Made by a program: the position numbers and the translations under genes
Notes under the pieces: generated by a model
What the model was told of the DNA's origin: nothing
Database searches by the model: none
Seen by the model: the letters and a program-made list of their open reading frames with translations, nothing else
In this document: piece after piece, positions 19,307 through 28,572 of the stretch
Position numbering within the stretch: position 1 is the first letter of the stretch
Layout: every line of letters starts with the position of its first letter
DNA from: Streptomyces avermitilis MA-4680 = NBRC 14893
GTDB taxonomy: Bacteria > Actinomycetota > Actinomycetes > Streptomycetales > Streptomycetaceae
Length of the DNA stretch: 64,000 bases
Assembly (NCBI RefSeq): GCF_000009765.2
Contig: NC_003155.5
Span: 7,316,001-7,380,000 of the forward strand
Direction: 5' to 3'

Positions 19307-19954
19307 ATGCCCGACACCGCCCGCGACCGGCTCGCCGACGCCCGCGTCTATCTGTGCACGGACGCCCGCAGGCGCCAGGGTGACCTCGCCGAGTTCCTCG
19401 ACGCGGCCCTGGCCGGCGGCGTCGACATCGTGCAGCTGCGCGACAAGGGCATGGAGGCGGCCGAGGAGCTGGAGCACCTCCAGGTCTTCGCGGACGCCTG
19501 TCGCCGCCACGGCAAGCTCCTCGCGGTCAACGACCGGGCGGACGTCGCGCACGCCGTCGACTCCGACGTGCTCCACCTGGGGCAGGGCGACCTCCCCGTC
19601 CCGGCGGCCCGGGCGATCCTCGGCGCCGACGTCCTCATCGGCCGCTCCACGCATGCCGAGGCCGAGGCCGAGGCCGCCGCCGTCCAGGAGGGCGTGGACT
19701 ACTTCTGTACGGGTCCCTGCTGGCCCACCCCCACCAAGCCCGGCCGGCACGCCCCGGGCCTCGACCTGGTCCGCCACACGGCCGCCCTGGGCACCGACCG
19801 CCCCTGGTTCGCCATCGGCGGCATCGACCTCGGCAATCTCGACGAGGTTCTCGAAGCGGGCGCCCGCCGTGTCGTCGTCGTGCGCGCGATCACCGAGGCG
19901 GACGACCCGAAGGCGGCGGCGGAGGAGTTCGCGAAGCGGCTCCGTCACGCCTAG
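19307..19954 (+). CDS. thiE: Thiamine-phosphate synthase
   Basis: Joins the pyrimidine (HMP-PP) and thiazole (THZ-P) moieties into thiamine phosphate. The 215-residue TIM barrel shows [52 protein letters not shown], the pyrophosphate loop [13 protein letters not shown] and [13 protein letters not shown] 19307 follows GGGGGAA. It is separated from the thiOSG operon, and I see no THI element in front of it. Instead a five-copy tandem repeat precedes it. Confidence 0.94.
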   Translation: MPDTARDRLADARVYLCTDARRRQGDLAEFLDAALAGGVDIVQLRDKGMEAAEELEHLQVFADACRRHGKLLAVNDRADVAHAVDSDVLHLGQGDLPVPAARAILGADVLIGRSTHAEAEAEAAAVQEGVDYFCTGPCWPTPTKPGRHAPGLDLVRHTAALGTDRPWFAIGGIDLGNLDEVLEAGARRVVVVRAITEADDPKAAAEEFAKRLRHA

Positions 19955-19978
19955 TCGTCGGCGCGGTCATCCGCGCAG

Positions 19979-20004
19979 CCACCCCTCAGGTGTCCGAGGG
20001 GTGG
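19979..20004 (+). terminator. Terminator after thiE
   Basis: CCACCCCTC (19979-19987) pairs with GAGGGGTGG (19996-20004), a 9-bp perfect stem with an 8-nt loop, 24 nt after the thiE stop. Confidence 0.7.
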
Positions 20005-20069
20005 ACAACAAGTCGACAATTCGGGCAAATGCCCGTCATCCGGTTGGGGGACCGCCGGGCCCTGGCTAA

Positions 20070-21002
<933 letters not shown>

Positions 21003-21058
21003 ACCGGTCGCATCGTCGTACGACACACTGCGTAGCGACCACAGGGATAGGGGCGTAC

Positions 21059-21976
21059 ATGGGCTGGACGGTCCTCTACATCGCGTTCGGCATCGTCGCG
21101 CTGTGGCTGCTGGGCGAGGTGCTGCTGCAGTACAAGGCGCGGCTGCGCTGGCGGCTGCTCGCCTTCGGCGGCTTCCTCGGCGTGGTGCTCGGTGTGCTGA
21201 TCCCCTCCGTCATCGTCATCGGCCTGGGCGCTGCCGCGTTCGCGGTCGGACAGACGTACGTCACGCTTTCCTTCCGCCGCGGCTTCGCGGCCGGCTGGGC
21301 CGTCGGCAACCGCCCGCGCGAGAGCGGCGGCAGCAAGCGCCGCCGGGGCGAGGCAGCGCGTCAGGAGCCGACGCTGGAGGTCACCGACCTACAGCCGACG
21401 GCTGCCGGAACGTACCGCCGGGAGGAGGCGTACGACCCGGACCACGACGATGTGTTCACCCGCCCGCAGCCCGCCGAGGCCGCGGCCGAGAGCACCGCCG
21501 TGTACGAGCCCCAGCCCCTGCCCGACGACACCGGTTCGTACGGCGTCTACAGCGACGCCGCGTACGCGGCCGCGACGGACCCGTCCTACGCGGCCGCGGC
21601 CCAGACGCCGGACCAGAACTTCGCGTACGACGGCTACGCGGGCTACGACCAGCAGCAGTACGGCTACGACAACGGCCAGCAGCAGTACGCCGCCTACTCC
21701 GACCCGTACATCGGCACGCAGACCTACGGCGGCGGCTCCTACGACGCCTCGTACGGCGGCCAGCAGCAGTACGGTCAGCAGGCGTACGGCCAGGATTCCT
21801 ACGCCACCGGCACCTATGGCGGCGAGACTCCGCCGGGTGGCGTCTGGGTGCCGCAGCAGCGCACCACCGACGACGCGTACGGCGGCGAACTCCCGCCCGA
21901 GCAGCCGTATCCGTACCAGGGGAACGGTGGCGGGGACGGCAACGCGCACGGGTACGACGAGCAGTACCGGTTCTGA
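21059..21976 (+). CDS. Membrane protein with Tyr/Gln/Gly-rich low-complexity tail
   Basis: A 305-residue protein without a recognised family. Residues 3-22 and 34-68 form two or three membrane helices (LYIAFGIVALWLLGEVLL; FGGFLGVVLGVLIPSVIVIG). A basic segment at about 90-100 (SKRRRGEAAR) should lie inside the cell. From about 125 on the tail is low complexity: acidic first, then rich in Tyr, Gln, Gly, Ala and Ser, with repeats such as YDQQQYGYDNGQQQY and YGGQQQYGQQAYGQ. Such composition is seen in disordered, phase-separating proteins and in cytoplasmic tails acting as interaction platforms. ATG 21059 follows GGGATAGGGG. Confidence 0.8.
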   Translation: MGWTVLYIAFGIVALWLLGEVLLQYKARLRWRLLAFGGFLGVVLGVLIPSVIVIGLGAAAFAVGQTYVTLSFRRGFAAGWAVGNRPRESGGSKRRRGEAARQEPTLEVTDLQPTAAGTYRREEAYDPDHDDVFTRPQPAEAAAESTAVYEPQPLPDDTGSYGVYSDAAYAAATDPSYAAAAQTPDQNFAYDGYAGYDQQQYGYDNGQQQYAAYSDPYIGTQTYGGGSYDASYGGQQQYGQQAYGQDSYATGTYGGETPPGGVWVPQQRTTDDAYGGELPPEQPYPYQGNGGGDGNAHGYDEQYRF

Positions 21977-22013
21977 GCCGGTCCCGGCTCAGAGCGGGCG
22001 GGAGCACGTGTGC

Positions 22014-22047
22014 CGAGGGCCCGGCGGTGACTGCCGCCGGGCCCTCG
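22014..22047. terminator. Bidirectional terminator
   Basis: CGAGGGCCCGGCGG (22014-22027) pairs perfectly with CCGCCGGGCCCTCG (22034-22047), a 14-bp stem with a 6-nt loop between two convergent genes. Confidence 0.85.
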
Positions 22048-22077
22048 CGCGTGGTCCGACGCCTTACGGGGAGCCGG

Positions 22078-23571
22078 TCACTGTGAGCCCCGGAAGTCCG
22101 GTCCCTCCACGATCAGTCCGGCCACCAGCGCGCCCGACATGCCCGCGTGGGGGAGGCCGCCGCCGGGGTGGGACCAGCCGCCCACGGTGAACAGCCCGGG
22201 CATACGTGTGGTGTTCGCCGGGTGCAGCAGACGGCCGTCCGCCGCGGCGAGGGCCGGCGCCGGGATCGCGCCGCCGGGCGCACCGGTGGCCTGCGCGATG
22301 TCGTCCGGCGTACGGGTCTCGTGCCAGAGGAGGCGGTCGCGCAGGTCGGGTATCGCGCGCTCGGCGACCCCCAGGATCCGGTCCACGTCGGACTCGGTCA
22401 CGCGCAGACCCGAGGGCGCCGGGAGGGTCAGGGTGACCGCCTCGTGCCCACCGTCGGGAACCAGCCCGGGGTCGTCGGGGCGCAGCACGGTCAGCGTGGG
22501 CGTCGCCGGGAGTCCCGCGGGCTCGCCGAAGAGCCGGTCCAACTCGCCCTGCCGGTCGGTGGTGTGGACGACCGTCCGGTGCGCGGTGCCCTCGGGGCGT
22601 GTGCCGCGCAGCGCCAGCAGCACCGTCAGCCGGCTCGGCACCCCGCGCCGCGGTCCGACATCGCCGTCACCCCGCACCGCCCTCCCGGCGGTGAGGCGGT
22701 CCAGGACGCCGGGTGCGACGCCCGCCACCACATGGTCCGCCTCCGCGACCGTCCCGTCGGCCAGCTCCAGCCCTGCCGCCCGGCCGTCCTTCTCGACGAT
22801 CCCGGTGACCTCCGCGCCGAAGACGAACTCGACCTTCCGGGCCAGGCAGCGCTCGTGGACCGCGCGGGCCAACTCCCGTATCCCGCCGCGGACGTACCAG
22901 GTGCCGAAGGCGTGCTCCATGTACGGCAGCACCGCCGCGCTCGCCGGGGTGACCCGGGGGTCCAGGCCGTAGGCCAGCGCGTGGCTCTCCAGGAGCGAGG
23001 CGAGCCTGGGGTCGCGCAGCTCCCAGGCGCCGATGTCCGCGAGGGTGCCCGCCCGCCGGGTGCGCAGCAGCCGCTTGTGCGGCACCGCCGGATAGGGGTC
23101 GCGCTCGGCCAGCACCTCCCAGTTCGGCCACAGGGGCTCTTCCAGGAGCGGTCGGCGCGTCCGGTCCCAGGCCTCGCGGGCCCGGACCAGGAAGTCGCCC
23201 CAGCGTCCGCCGGCGCCCGCTCCGAGGGCCTCGTCGAGCGCGGTGACGACTCCCGCGCGTGAGGCGTTCGGCAGCGAGGCCGCGGTGCCGTCCGCGAAGA
23301 CATGCCGCGACGACGGATCCACCTGGACCAGCTCGACGCACGCCTCCAGCGGCTCCTTGCCGGTCTTGACGAACAGGTCGCGGTGGACCGCGGGCAGCGG
23401 CAGCAGCCCCGGGCCCGTGTCGAAGCGGAAGCCGTCGCGTGCGAAGCGGCCCACCGCTCCGCCGTACGTCGCCGCGCGCTCGTACACCGCCACCCGGTGG
23501 CCCGCGACGGCCAGCCGGGCGGCAGCCGCCATCGCGCCCATCCCGGCGCCGATCACCGCAATCCGTGCCAT
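22078..23571 (-). CDS. Phytoene desaturase-like FAD oxidoreductase (CrtI family)
   Basis: A 497-residue flavoprotein of the CrtI/all-trans-retinol saturase type. N-terminal FAD fold IAVIGAGMGAMAAAARLAVA followed by VYERAATYGGAVG, with the RFARDGFRFDTGPGLLPLP segment typical of CrtI. The C-terminal FAD-contact block is GLFTVGGWSHPGGGLPHAGM. It is not beside other carotenoid genes, so the substrate is unknown. ATG 23571 has no RBS; GATAAAG just upstream could be a -10 for a nearly leaderless mRNA. An upstream in-frame start at 23601 is possible. Confidence 0.82.
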   Translation of the reverse strand: MARIAVIGAGMGAMAAAARLAVAGHRVAVYERAATYGGAVGRFARDGFRFDTGPGLLPLPAVHRDLFVKTGKEPLEACVELVQVDPSSRHVFADGTAASLPNASRAGVVTALDEALGAGAGGRWGDFLVRAREAWDRTRRPLLEEPLWPNWEVLAERDPYPAVPHKRLLRTRRAGTLADIGAWELRDPRLASLLESHALAYGLDPRVTPASAAVLPYMEHAFGTWYVRGGIRELARAVHERCLARKVEFVFGAEVTGIVEKDGRAAGLELADGTVAEADHVVAGVAPGVLDRLTAGRAVRGDGDVGPRRGVPSRLTVLLALRGTRPEGTAHRTVVHTTDRQGELDRLFGEPAGLPATPTLTVLRPDDPGLVPDGGHEAVTLTLPAPSGLRVTESDVDRILGVAERAIPDLRDRLLWHETRTPDDIAQATGAPGGAIPAPALAAADGRLLHPANTTRMPGLFTVGGWSHPGGGLPHAGMSGALVAGLIVEGPDFRGSQ

Positions 23572-23616
23572 GCCAGGGACTTTATCGGCCGCCACCGACA
23601 ATCCCGTCCGGGGAGG

Positions 23617-24228
23617 TCAGCCGGGCGGTCCCAGCCGCCGCGCCAGCCGTCTCTCCTCCCGTCGCTGGGCCCTGCGCCTTAGGAACCGTCTGATCCGCGA
23701 GACGAGGAAGAACAGCGTCAGCAGCCCGAGGAGCAGCAGCACTCCGGCGATGACGGCGGCCGCCTCCGGATGGAACATCGCGAACGTGACGATCCCGCCG
23801 ACCCCGAGATCCTCGGCCACGCTCATGATCACGTTGCTGAACGGCTCGGGCGAGGCGTTGATCGCCATGCGGGTCCCGGCCTTGACGGCATGGCTCGCCA
23901 GCGCGGTCGACCCGCCGATCGCGCCCGCCGCCACATCGGAGAGCGAGCCGCTCTGCCCGGCGAGCAGCGCGCCCACCCAGGCCCCGGCGGCCGGCCGGAT
24001 CACGGTGTGCGCCGCGTCCCATGCCGAGTCCACGTACGGGATCTTGTCGGCGACCGCCTCGCACAGGAACAGAACCCCGGCGGTGATCAGGACCTCAGGG
24101 CGCTGAAGGGACTCGGGGACGTCGTCGCTCAGACCGGTCGCACCGAAGACGCCGAGGAGCAGCACCACCGCGTAGGCGTTGATGCCGCTGGCCCAGCCGC
24201 TGGTGAAGACCAGGGGGAGTACGGACAC
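23617..24228 (-). CDS. DUF4126 membrane protein
   Basis: A 203-residue membrane protein with about five hydrophobic helices, DUF4126 family. It starts MSVLPLVFTSGWASGINAYA, includes ESLQRPEVLITAGVLFLCEAVADKIPYVDS and AAGAIGGSTALASHAVKAGTR, and ends in a basic tail (RIRRFLRRRAQRREERRLARR). Function is unknown. GTG 24228 is chosen because TACGAT lies 7 nt upstream as a possible -10. An in-frame ATG at 24270 would add a Cys-rich segment. A MacR-like box lies 56 nt upstream. Confidence 0.75.
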   Translation of the reverse strand: MSVLPLVFTSGWASGINAYAVVLLLGVFGATGLSDDVPESLQRPEVLITAGVLFLCEAVADKIPYVDSAWDAAHTVIRPAAGAWVGALLAGQSGSLSDVAAGAIGGSTALASHAVKAGTRMAINASPEPFSNVIMSVAEDLGVGGIVTFAMFHPEAAAVIAGVLLLLGLLTLFFLVSRIRRFLRRRAQRREERRLARRLGPPG

Positions 24229-24283
24229 GGACGCGATCGTAACCAGTCGGCAACAGCACGGCCTGGGCATGAGTGCGTACGAC

Positions 24284-24299
24284 TGAGTACCCGTACCCA
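24284..24299. promoter_or_regulatory. MacR-like box
   Basis: TGAGTACCCGTACCCA matches the recalled MacR consensus TGAGTAC-N2-GTACTCA at 13 of 14 defined positions (C for T at 24297). It lies 56 nt upstream of the DUF4126 start. The MacRS-like genes are at 1110-3016. Confidence 0.6.
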
Positions 24300-24556
24300 G
24301 GGAGTGAGATGAGTACGCGCGCGGATGAGCTCCGACCTGCGTGAACGAGAGAGTGGAGACACGGAAAGGGGCGCGGCTCCGGTACCGCCGACACGGGGCG
24401 GCGGAACGGATCCCGCGCCCTTGGCCGCTCCTTCCGCCGACCTGTCGGCGGGAGCGAGACACAGGGGGACCCGGGAGAGACCACCTGGGGGACACAGCGG
24501 GGGAAGTACGGGGGAGCACGGGGAAAAGTACGGGGGAAGTACGGGGGAGCACGGCG
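24300..24556. repeat. Gene-free stretch with a perfect 24-nt direct repeat
   Basis: No coding frame is convincing between the DUF4126 gene and the TetR gene. A 24-nt sequence (starting CGGGGGAAGTACGGGGGAG) occurs at 24498-24521 and again, identical, at 24531-24554. Purine-rich variants (GGGGGACA, GGGGGAAG) extend upstream to about 24460. Confidence 0.7.
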
Positions 24557-24610
24557 AAGCGCCGGTTCGAGGTGGCCCGCGGGGGACGCGGCCACATCGA
24601 ACCGGCGCTT
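24557..24610. terminator. 21-bp hairpin after the TetR gene
   Basis: Arms 24557-24577 and 24590-24610 pair over 21 bp with one mismatch, loop 12 nt. It starts 24 nt beyond the TetR stop and ends the minus-strand operon. Confidence 0.85.
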
Positions 24611-24633
24611 TCGTGTGGGCCGGCGGCCCCAGG

Positions 24634-25317
24634 TCAGCGGCTGCCGCTGACGCGGCCCTGGAGCAGCCGGGACAGTGCCGCGTGGACATCGTCCAAGGAG
24701 CGTTCCGGCTGGAAGGACTGCCAGTCCAGGGCGGCCACCAGGACCATGCCGACCAGGGCGGCCGCCGTCAGCTGGATGTCGATCTCGTCGCTGAGCTCGC
24801 CGCCCGCCACGCCCTCGCGCAGCACGTCCTCGACGACCGCGACGGCCTCCTGCCTGACCACCATCAGGGTGGACTGCCATGCCCGGTTGGTACGCCACAG
24901 CTCGGCCACGTACAGCTGGGTGAAGGCCGGGTAGCGGTCGATGAAGACGAGTCCGGCCCGGATCATCGCGTCGAGGGCGTCGACCTTGCTGCCGCCCTCA
25001 CGCGCGGTCTTCTCCGCCGCCTCGCGGAGGGAGGCGGTGAGGAGTCCCACGCCGTGCCGCAGCAACTCCTCGAAGAGGACGGACTTGCTTGCGAAGTTGT
25101 AGTAGACCGTGCCCTTCGCGACTCCGGCGCGCTCGGCGATCTCGTCCACCGTGGTGGCGGAGAACCCCTGCTCCGCGATGAGGGTGACGGCCGCCTCGTA
25201 GAGCTTCTGCCGGGTCGCCTCGCGACGGCCGCCGCCCGCCGTGGCGGTGCCGCCGTGCTTGGTCTTGCTGCTGTCCATGGCGTTGATTGTCACAGGAACA
25301 GTCGCTCGCACGGTCAC
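24634..25317 (-). CDS. TetR-family transcriptional regulator
   Basis: A 227-residue TetR regulator. The HTH is at about 35-80: TRQKLYEAAVTLIAEQGFSA, then VDEIAERAGVAKGTVYYNFA and SKSVLFEELL. The C-terminal ligand domain is helical and hydrophobic (TAAALVGMVLVAALDW). GTG 25317 overlaps the stop of the upstream membrane-protein gene as GTGA, with GGAG 8 nt before it, so it is translationally coupled as third gene of the operon. Starts at 25293 and 25278 are also in frame. The 28-bp palindrome at the operon head is its likely operator, giving an auto-repressed exporter operon. Confidence 0.88.
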   Translation of the reverse strand: MTVRATVPVTINAMDSSKTKHGGTATAGGGRREATRQKLYEAAVTLIAEQGFSATTVDEIAERAGVAKGTVYYNFASKSVLFEELLRHGVGLLTASLREAAEKTAREGGSKVDALDAMIRAGLVFIDRYPAFTQLYVAELWRTNRAWQSTLMVVRQEAVAVVEDVLREGVAGGELSDEIDIQLTAAALVGMVLVAALDWQSFQPERSLDDVHAALSRLLQGRVSGSR

Positions 25318-27398
25318 AGGCTCAGCTCCGGGTGCAGCCGGTCGAGGGTCCACACCTGCTTGCGGCGCGCGGACAGGGCGGTGAGCGCGAGGGCGCCCGC
25401 GGTGAAGGCCACCAGCACGGCGCACGCCTGCCAGACGGGACCCAGACCGCCACCGGAGATGAGCCTGCGCAGGGCCTCGACGACGTAACTCATCGGCAGG
25501 AAGGGGTGGAGCGCGTTGAAGAAGCCCGGACTGGTCTGCACGGGGTAGGTGCCGCCCGCGGACGTCAGCTGGAGCATCAGGAGGGCGAGGACGAGGATCC
25601 GGCCCGCCGCTCCGAAGCGCGCGTTCAGCCACTGCACGATCGCCGCGAAGCACGCCGTCACCAGGAACAGGAAGCCCACCGTCCCGGCCGCCCGCGCCAT
25701 CTCCAGGCCGATCGCCCAGTGCAGCACCGACATGAGGGCCGCGGTCTGCAGCACGCCCACGGCGGCCACCGGCAGCCAGCCCGCGAGGGCGATCCGCCAG
25801 GCCGAGGAGCCCGCCGCGAGCGCGCGCCGGTTGAGCGGCTGGATCAGCATGTACGCCACCATCGCGCCCACCCACAGGGAGAGCGGGATGAAGTACGGGG
25901 CGAAGCCGGTGCCGTAGTTGGGCGCGTTGTGCAGGTCCCTGGAGGCGAGCTGCACGGGGTCGGCCATGACCTGGGTGCGTGCGTCGCGGTCCTGCTTGTC
26001 GTAGTCGGGGATCTGGTCGGCGCCGTCGTGCAGGCCGCCGGCGAGCTTCCCGGAGCCGTCGACGAGCTTGTACATGCCCCCGGTGAGGTCGGTCGCGCCC
26101 GTCTGCAGCTTGCCGACGCCCGTGTCGAGGTCCGCCGCACCGGTCTTGGCCGTGCCGAGCCCGGTGTGCAGTGTTCCGGCGCCCTTGGCGACCTTGGCGG
26201 CCCCCTTGTTGAGGGCGTCGACCTTGGTGACGGCGTCGTCGAGGTCCTCGGAGAGATGCGGTGCCGCCTTGGCGAGGGCCCTGGCCTGGCGCTGAAGGGT
26301 CACCAGGTCCTTTTCGAGGGCGGTCATGTCGCCGTGGTAGTCCTGCACCACCGTGTTCACGTCCGCGGTGAGCCGCGCCGCGTCCGCCGCGGCGTCCTTC
26401 GCCTTCTTGAGGTCGTCGCACGCCGGGTCGGGCACGAGCTGGTTCTCGCAGCGCCTTTCGTAGACGCCGTTCAGCGTCTCGGACGCTTTACGGGTACCGC
26501 TCTCTGCCAGCGGGGCGGTGGTGACGAAGGCGTCGAGGTGCTTGCGGATGACGCCCGCGGAATCGGCCACCGTGGTCGCGGTGTCGGCGATCGTCCGGCC
26601 GTTGTTCTTCAAGAAGGGCCGCACCTGGTCCGCCGCGCCGCCGACCTTGTCGGCCAGCGCCTGCGTGCCGCCCGCGACCTGGCGTGCACCGTCCTGGAGG
26701 TCACCCGCGCCCGTGTCGAGCTTCTTGAGGCCGCTCGACAGCTTCCCGCTGCCCGCCTTGGCGTCCTTCAGGCCGTCGGCGAGGTCCTTGGAGCCCTTCT
26801 TGGCCTTGCCGATCCCCCCGGTGAGCTTGTCGGCGCCCTTCGCCGCCTTCTCGGTCTCCCCGTGGATGTCCGAGAAGGAGATGAAGATCTTGTCGAGGAA
26901 CGAGCGGGACGCCTTCGTGGACGCGGCCGTGCGCACCTCGCTGAACACCGTCCGCGAGATCTGCCCGACGATGTAGTTGTTCGCGTCGTTCGTGCGCACC
27001 TGGAGAGCGCCCGTCTCGGGGGAGTCCCCGGAGCTGGAGGCGATCCGCTTGCTGAAGTCGGACGGCATGGTCAGCGACAGGTAGTACGTCCCGTCCTCCA
27101 CGCCCTTCCTGGCCTCCGCGGCGCTCACCTCGTGCCACTGGAAGGTCTCGCTCTCGCGCAGTCCCTTGGTGATGTCGTCGCCCGCGGTGACCTTCTTGCC
27201 GGCGGCGGTCGCCCCCTGGTCGTCGTTCACGAGCGCCACGGGGATGCGGTCGAGCCGGCCGTACGGATCCCAGAACGACCACAAGTAGAGAGCGCCGTAC
27301 AGCAGGGGCAGCAGCATGAGCGCGGCCAGCGCGGCGCGGGGCAGCTTGCCCCTGCCGAAGCGCCTGAGCTCAAGCGCGGCCAGCTTCGGGGAGCGCAT
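25314..27398 (-). CDS. YhgE/Pip-type membrane protein (ABC-2 permease-like)
   Basis: A 694-residue membrane protein. One helix near the N-terminus (ALAALMLLPLLYGALYLWSF) is followed by the YhgE/Pip domain (RIPVALVNDDQGATAAGKKV). A long extracellular region follows with heptad-like repeats (GLKDAKAGSGKLSSGLKKL, then LDTGAGDLQDGARQVAGG and similar). Five or six helices close the protein (AYMLIQPLNRRALAAG onward), as in ABC-2 permeases. The family includes the phage-infection protein Pip and the ESX/T7-associated EsaA-like proteins. ATG 27398 has AAGGAG 7 nt upstream. It overlaps the ATPase gene by 29 nt and the TetR gene by 4 nt. Confidence 0.87.
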   Translation of the reverse strand: MRSPKLAALELRRFGRGKLPRAALAALMLLPLLYGALYLWSFWDPYGRLDRIPVALVNDDQGATAAGKKVTAGDDITKGLRESETFQWHEVSAAEARKGVEDGTYYLSLTMPSDFSKRIASSSGDSPETGALQVRTNDANNYIVGQISRTVFSEVRTAASTKASRSFLDKIFISFSDIHGETEKAAKGADKLTGGIGKAKKGSKDLADGLKDAKAGSGKLSSGLKKLDTGAGDLQDGARQVAGGTQALADKVGGAADQVRPFLKNNGRTIADTATTVADSAGVIRKHLDAFVTTAPLAESGTRKASETLNGVYERRCENQLVPDPACDDLKKAKDAAADAARLTADVNTVVQDYHGDMTALEKDLVTLQRQARALAKAAPHLSEDLDDAVTKVDALNKGAAKVAKGAGTLHTGLGTAKTGAADLDTGVGKLQTGATDLTGGMYKLVDGSGKLAGGLHDGADQIPDYDKQDRDARTQVMADPVQLASRDLHNAPNYGTGFAPYFIPLSLWVGAMVAYMLIQPLNRRALAAGSSAWRIALAGWLPVAAVGVLQTAALMSVLHWAIGLEMARAAGTVGFLFLVTACFAAIVQWLNARFGAAGRILVLALLMLQLTSAGGTYPVQTSPGFFNALHPFLPMSYVVEALRRLISGGGLGPVWQACAVLVAFTAGALALTALSARRKQVWTLDRLHPELSL

Positions 27399-28392
27399 CC
27401 GCCGTCTCCTTGTCGTTCGTCTCGAGCGTCTCGGGTGTCTTGGAGGCCGCGTGGGTCTCGTGGGTCTCGTGGGCGTCGGGGGTCCCGTGGGTGGGCTCGG
27501 CGGCCTGCCGGGTGGACACCACGACGGCACCCGCCGGGGCTTCGCTGCACACCGCCACGACCGTGGTCCCGGACTCGGTGAGCGAGGTCAGCAGGGTCCA
27601 GACCTCGGCCCGTTCGGCGTCCGAGAGCTTGAGGTCGGTGTCGTCGACGGCCAGCAGGCGCGGGCGGCCGATCAGGGCGAGAGCGATGGACAGCCGCAGG
27701 GCCTGAAGGCGTTCCAAGTCGCGTACGGCGGTCCGGGAGCCCTTGGGCAGCGCCTCCCGGTCGAGTCCGGCGGCGGCCAGCGCGGTGTCGATCCGCAGCT
27801 TCGCCTCCGTCGTGCGCTCCGCACGCGGCCGCAGCAGCCCGCGCAGCGAACCGCCGTAGCGTCGCTCCAGCAACGCCCGTTCGCCGAGGTGCTCCCCGAC
27901 GGTCAGGGCCGGATCGAGGTCGGTGACGCCGGGGACATGGGCCGGCGCGCTGATCAGGCGTACGGCCGACATCTGCTTCGGCAGTCGGAGGGAGCCGACC
28001 GTGGCGTGCCCCTCGGTGGGCTTCATGCGTCCGGTGAGCGCCAGCAGCAGGCAGGTCCGGCCGGACCCGGAGGGCCCCTCGACGGCGATCAGCGAACCGG
28101 GCGCGGCGTCGAAGCCGACGCCGCGGAAGGCCCAGCCGCGCGGCCCCTTCAGCCCGAAGTTCTCGGCGCCGACGGCGATCCCGACGGGTGCCCTTGGCCC
28201 GTCGAGGCCGCCTTGTGTGTCCGCCTGTGTGTCCGCCTGTGTGTCCGTTCGTGCGTCCGCGTCTGCGTCCGCCTGCGTGTCCCGCTGGGTGTCTGCCGGC
28301 CTGTTCTCCCGCATGTCCCCCTCCACGCCCCCTTCCACGTCCCCCGTCACGTCCCCGGCCACGTACCCTCCATGCCCCCTTTGATCCGCCAT
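27370..28392 (-). CDS. ABC transporter ATPase-like protein with degenerate signature motif
   Basis: A 340-residue ABC ATPase-like protein. The first 70 residues are low complexity with a DTQADTQADTQ repeat; the last 45 are again Thr/His/Glu repeats (HETHETHAA). The core has an intact Walker A, GPSGSGRT. The signature region reads VRDLERLQALRLSIALAL with no LSGGQ, and the Walker B strand is RLLAVDDTD, with Asp where the catalytic Glu is expected. ATP binding is likely, but efficient hydrolysis is doubtful. The downstream YhgE/Pip protein is the likely membrane partner. ATG 28392 has only a weak AGGG before it. First gene of the operon behind a 28-bp palindrome. Confidence 0.8.
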   Translation of the reverse strand: MADQRGHGGYVAGDVTGDVEGGVEGDMRENRPADTQRDTQADADADARTDTQADTQADTQGGLDGPRAPVGIAVGAENFGLKGPRGWAFRGVGFDAAPGSLIAVEGPSGSGRTCLLLALTGRMKPTEGHATVGSLRLPKQMSAVRLISAPAHVPGVTDLDPALTVGEHLGERALLERRYGGSLRGLLRPRAERTTEAKLRIDTALAAAGLDREALPKGSRTAVRDLERLQALRLSIALALIGRPRLLAVDDTDLKLSDAERAEVWTLLTSLTESGTTVVAVCSEAPAGAVVVSTRQAAEPTHGTPDAHETHETHAASKTPETLETNDKETADALPEAGRA

Positions 28393-28428
28393 CGCTGCCC
28401 TGCGGCGGCGGTCTGGTCGGGGGCCCCA

Positions 28429-28456
28429 TTTTTGAACTGACTGGTCAGTGCAAAAA
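28429..28456. promoter_or_regulatory. 28-bp palindromic operator, probable TetR site
   Basis: The core ACTGACTGGTCAGT (28436-28449) is an inverted repeat around TG. The flanks TTTTTG and CAAAAA extend the symmetry to 28 bp with a single mismatched pair. It lies 37 nt upstream of the ATPase gene, and its ACTGAC/GTCAGT form is typical of actinobacterial TetR operators. Confidence 0.78.
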
Positions 28457-28572
28457 CTACCCCGAACCCTTGAGCGATGCAAAAGCCCAGGTCAGATCGG
28501 ATTGTCAGTGGCATACCTCACGATGGGCACATACGGCCACAGTGCCGTCACGCAGACGACAGGAGGTTCGTC

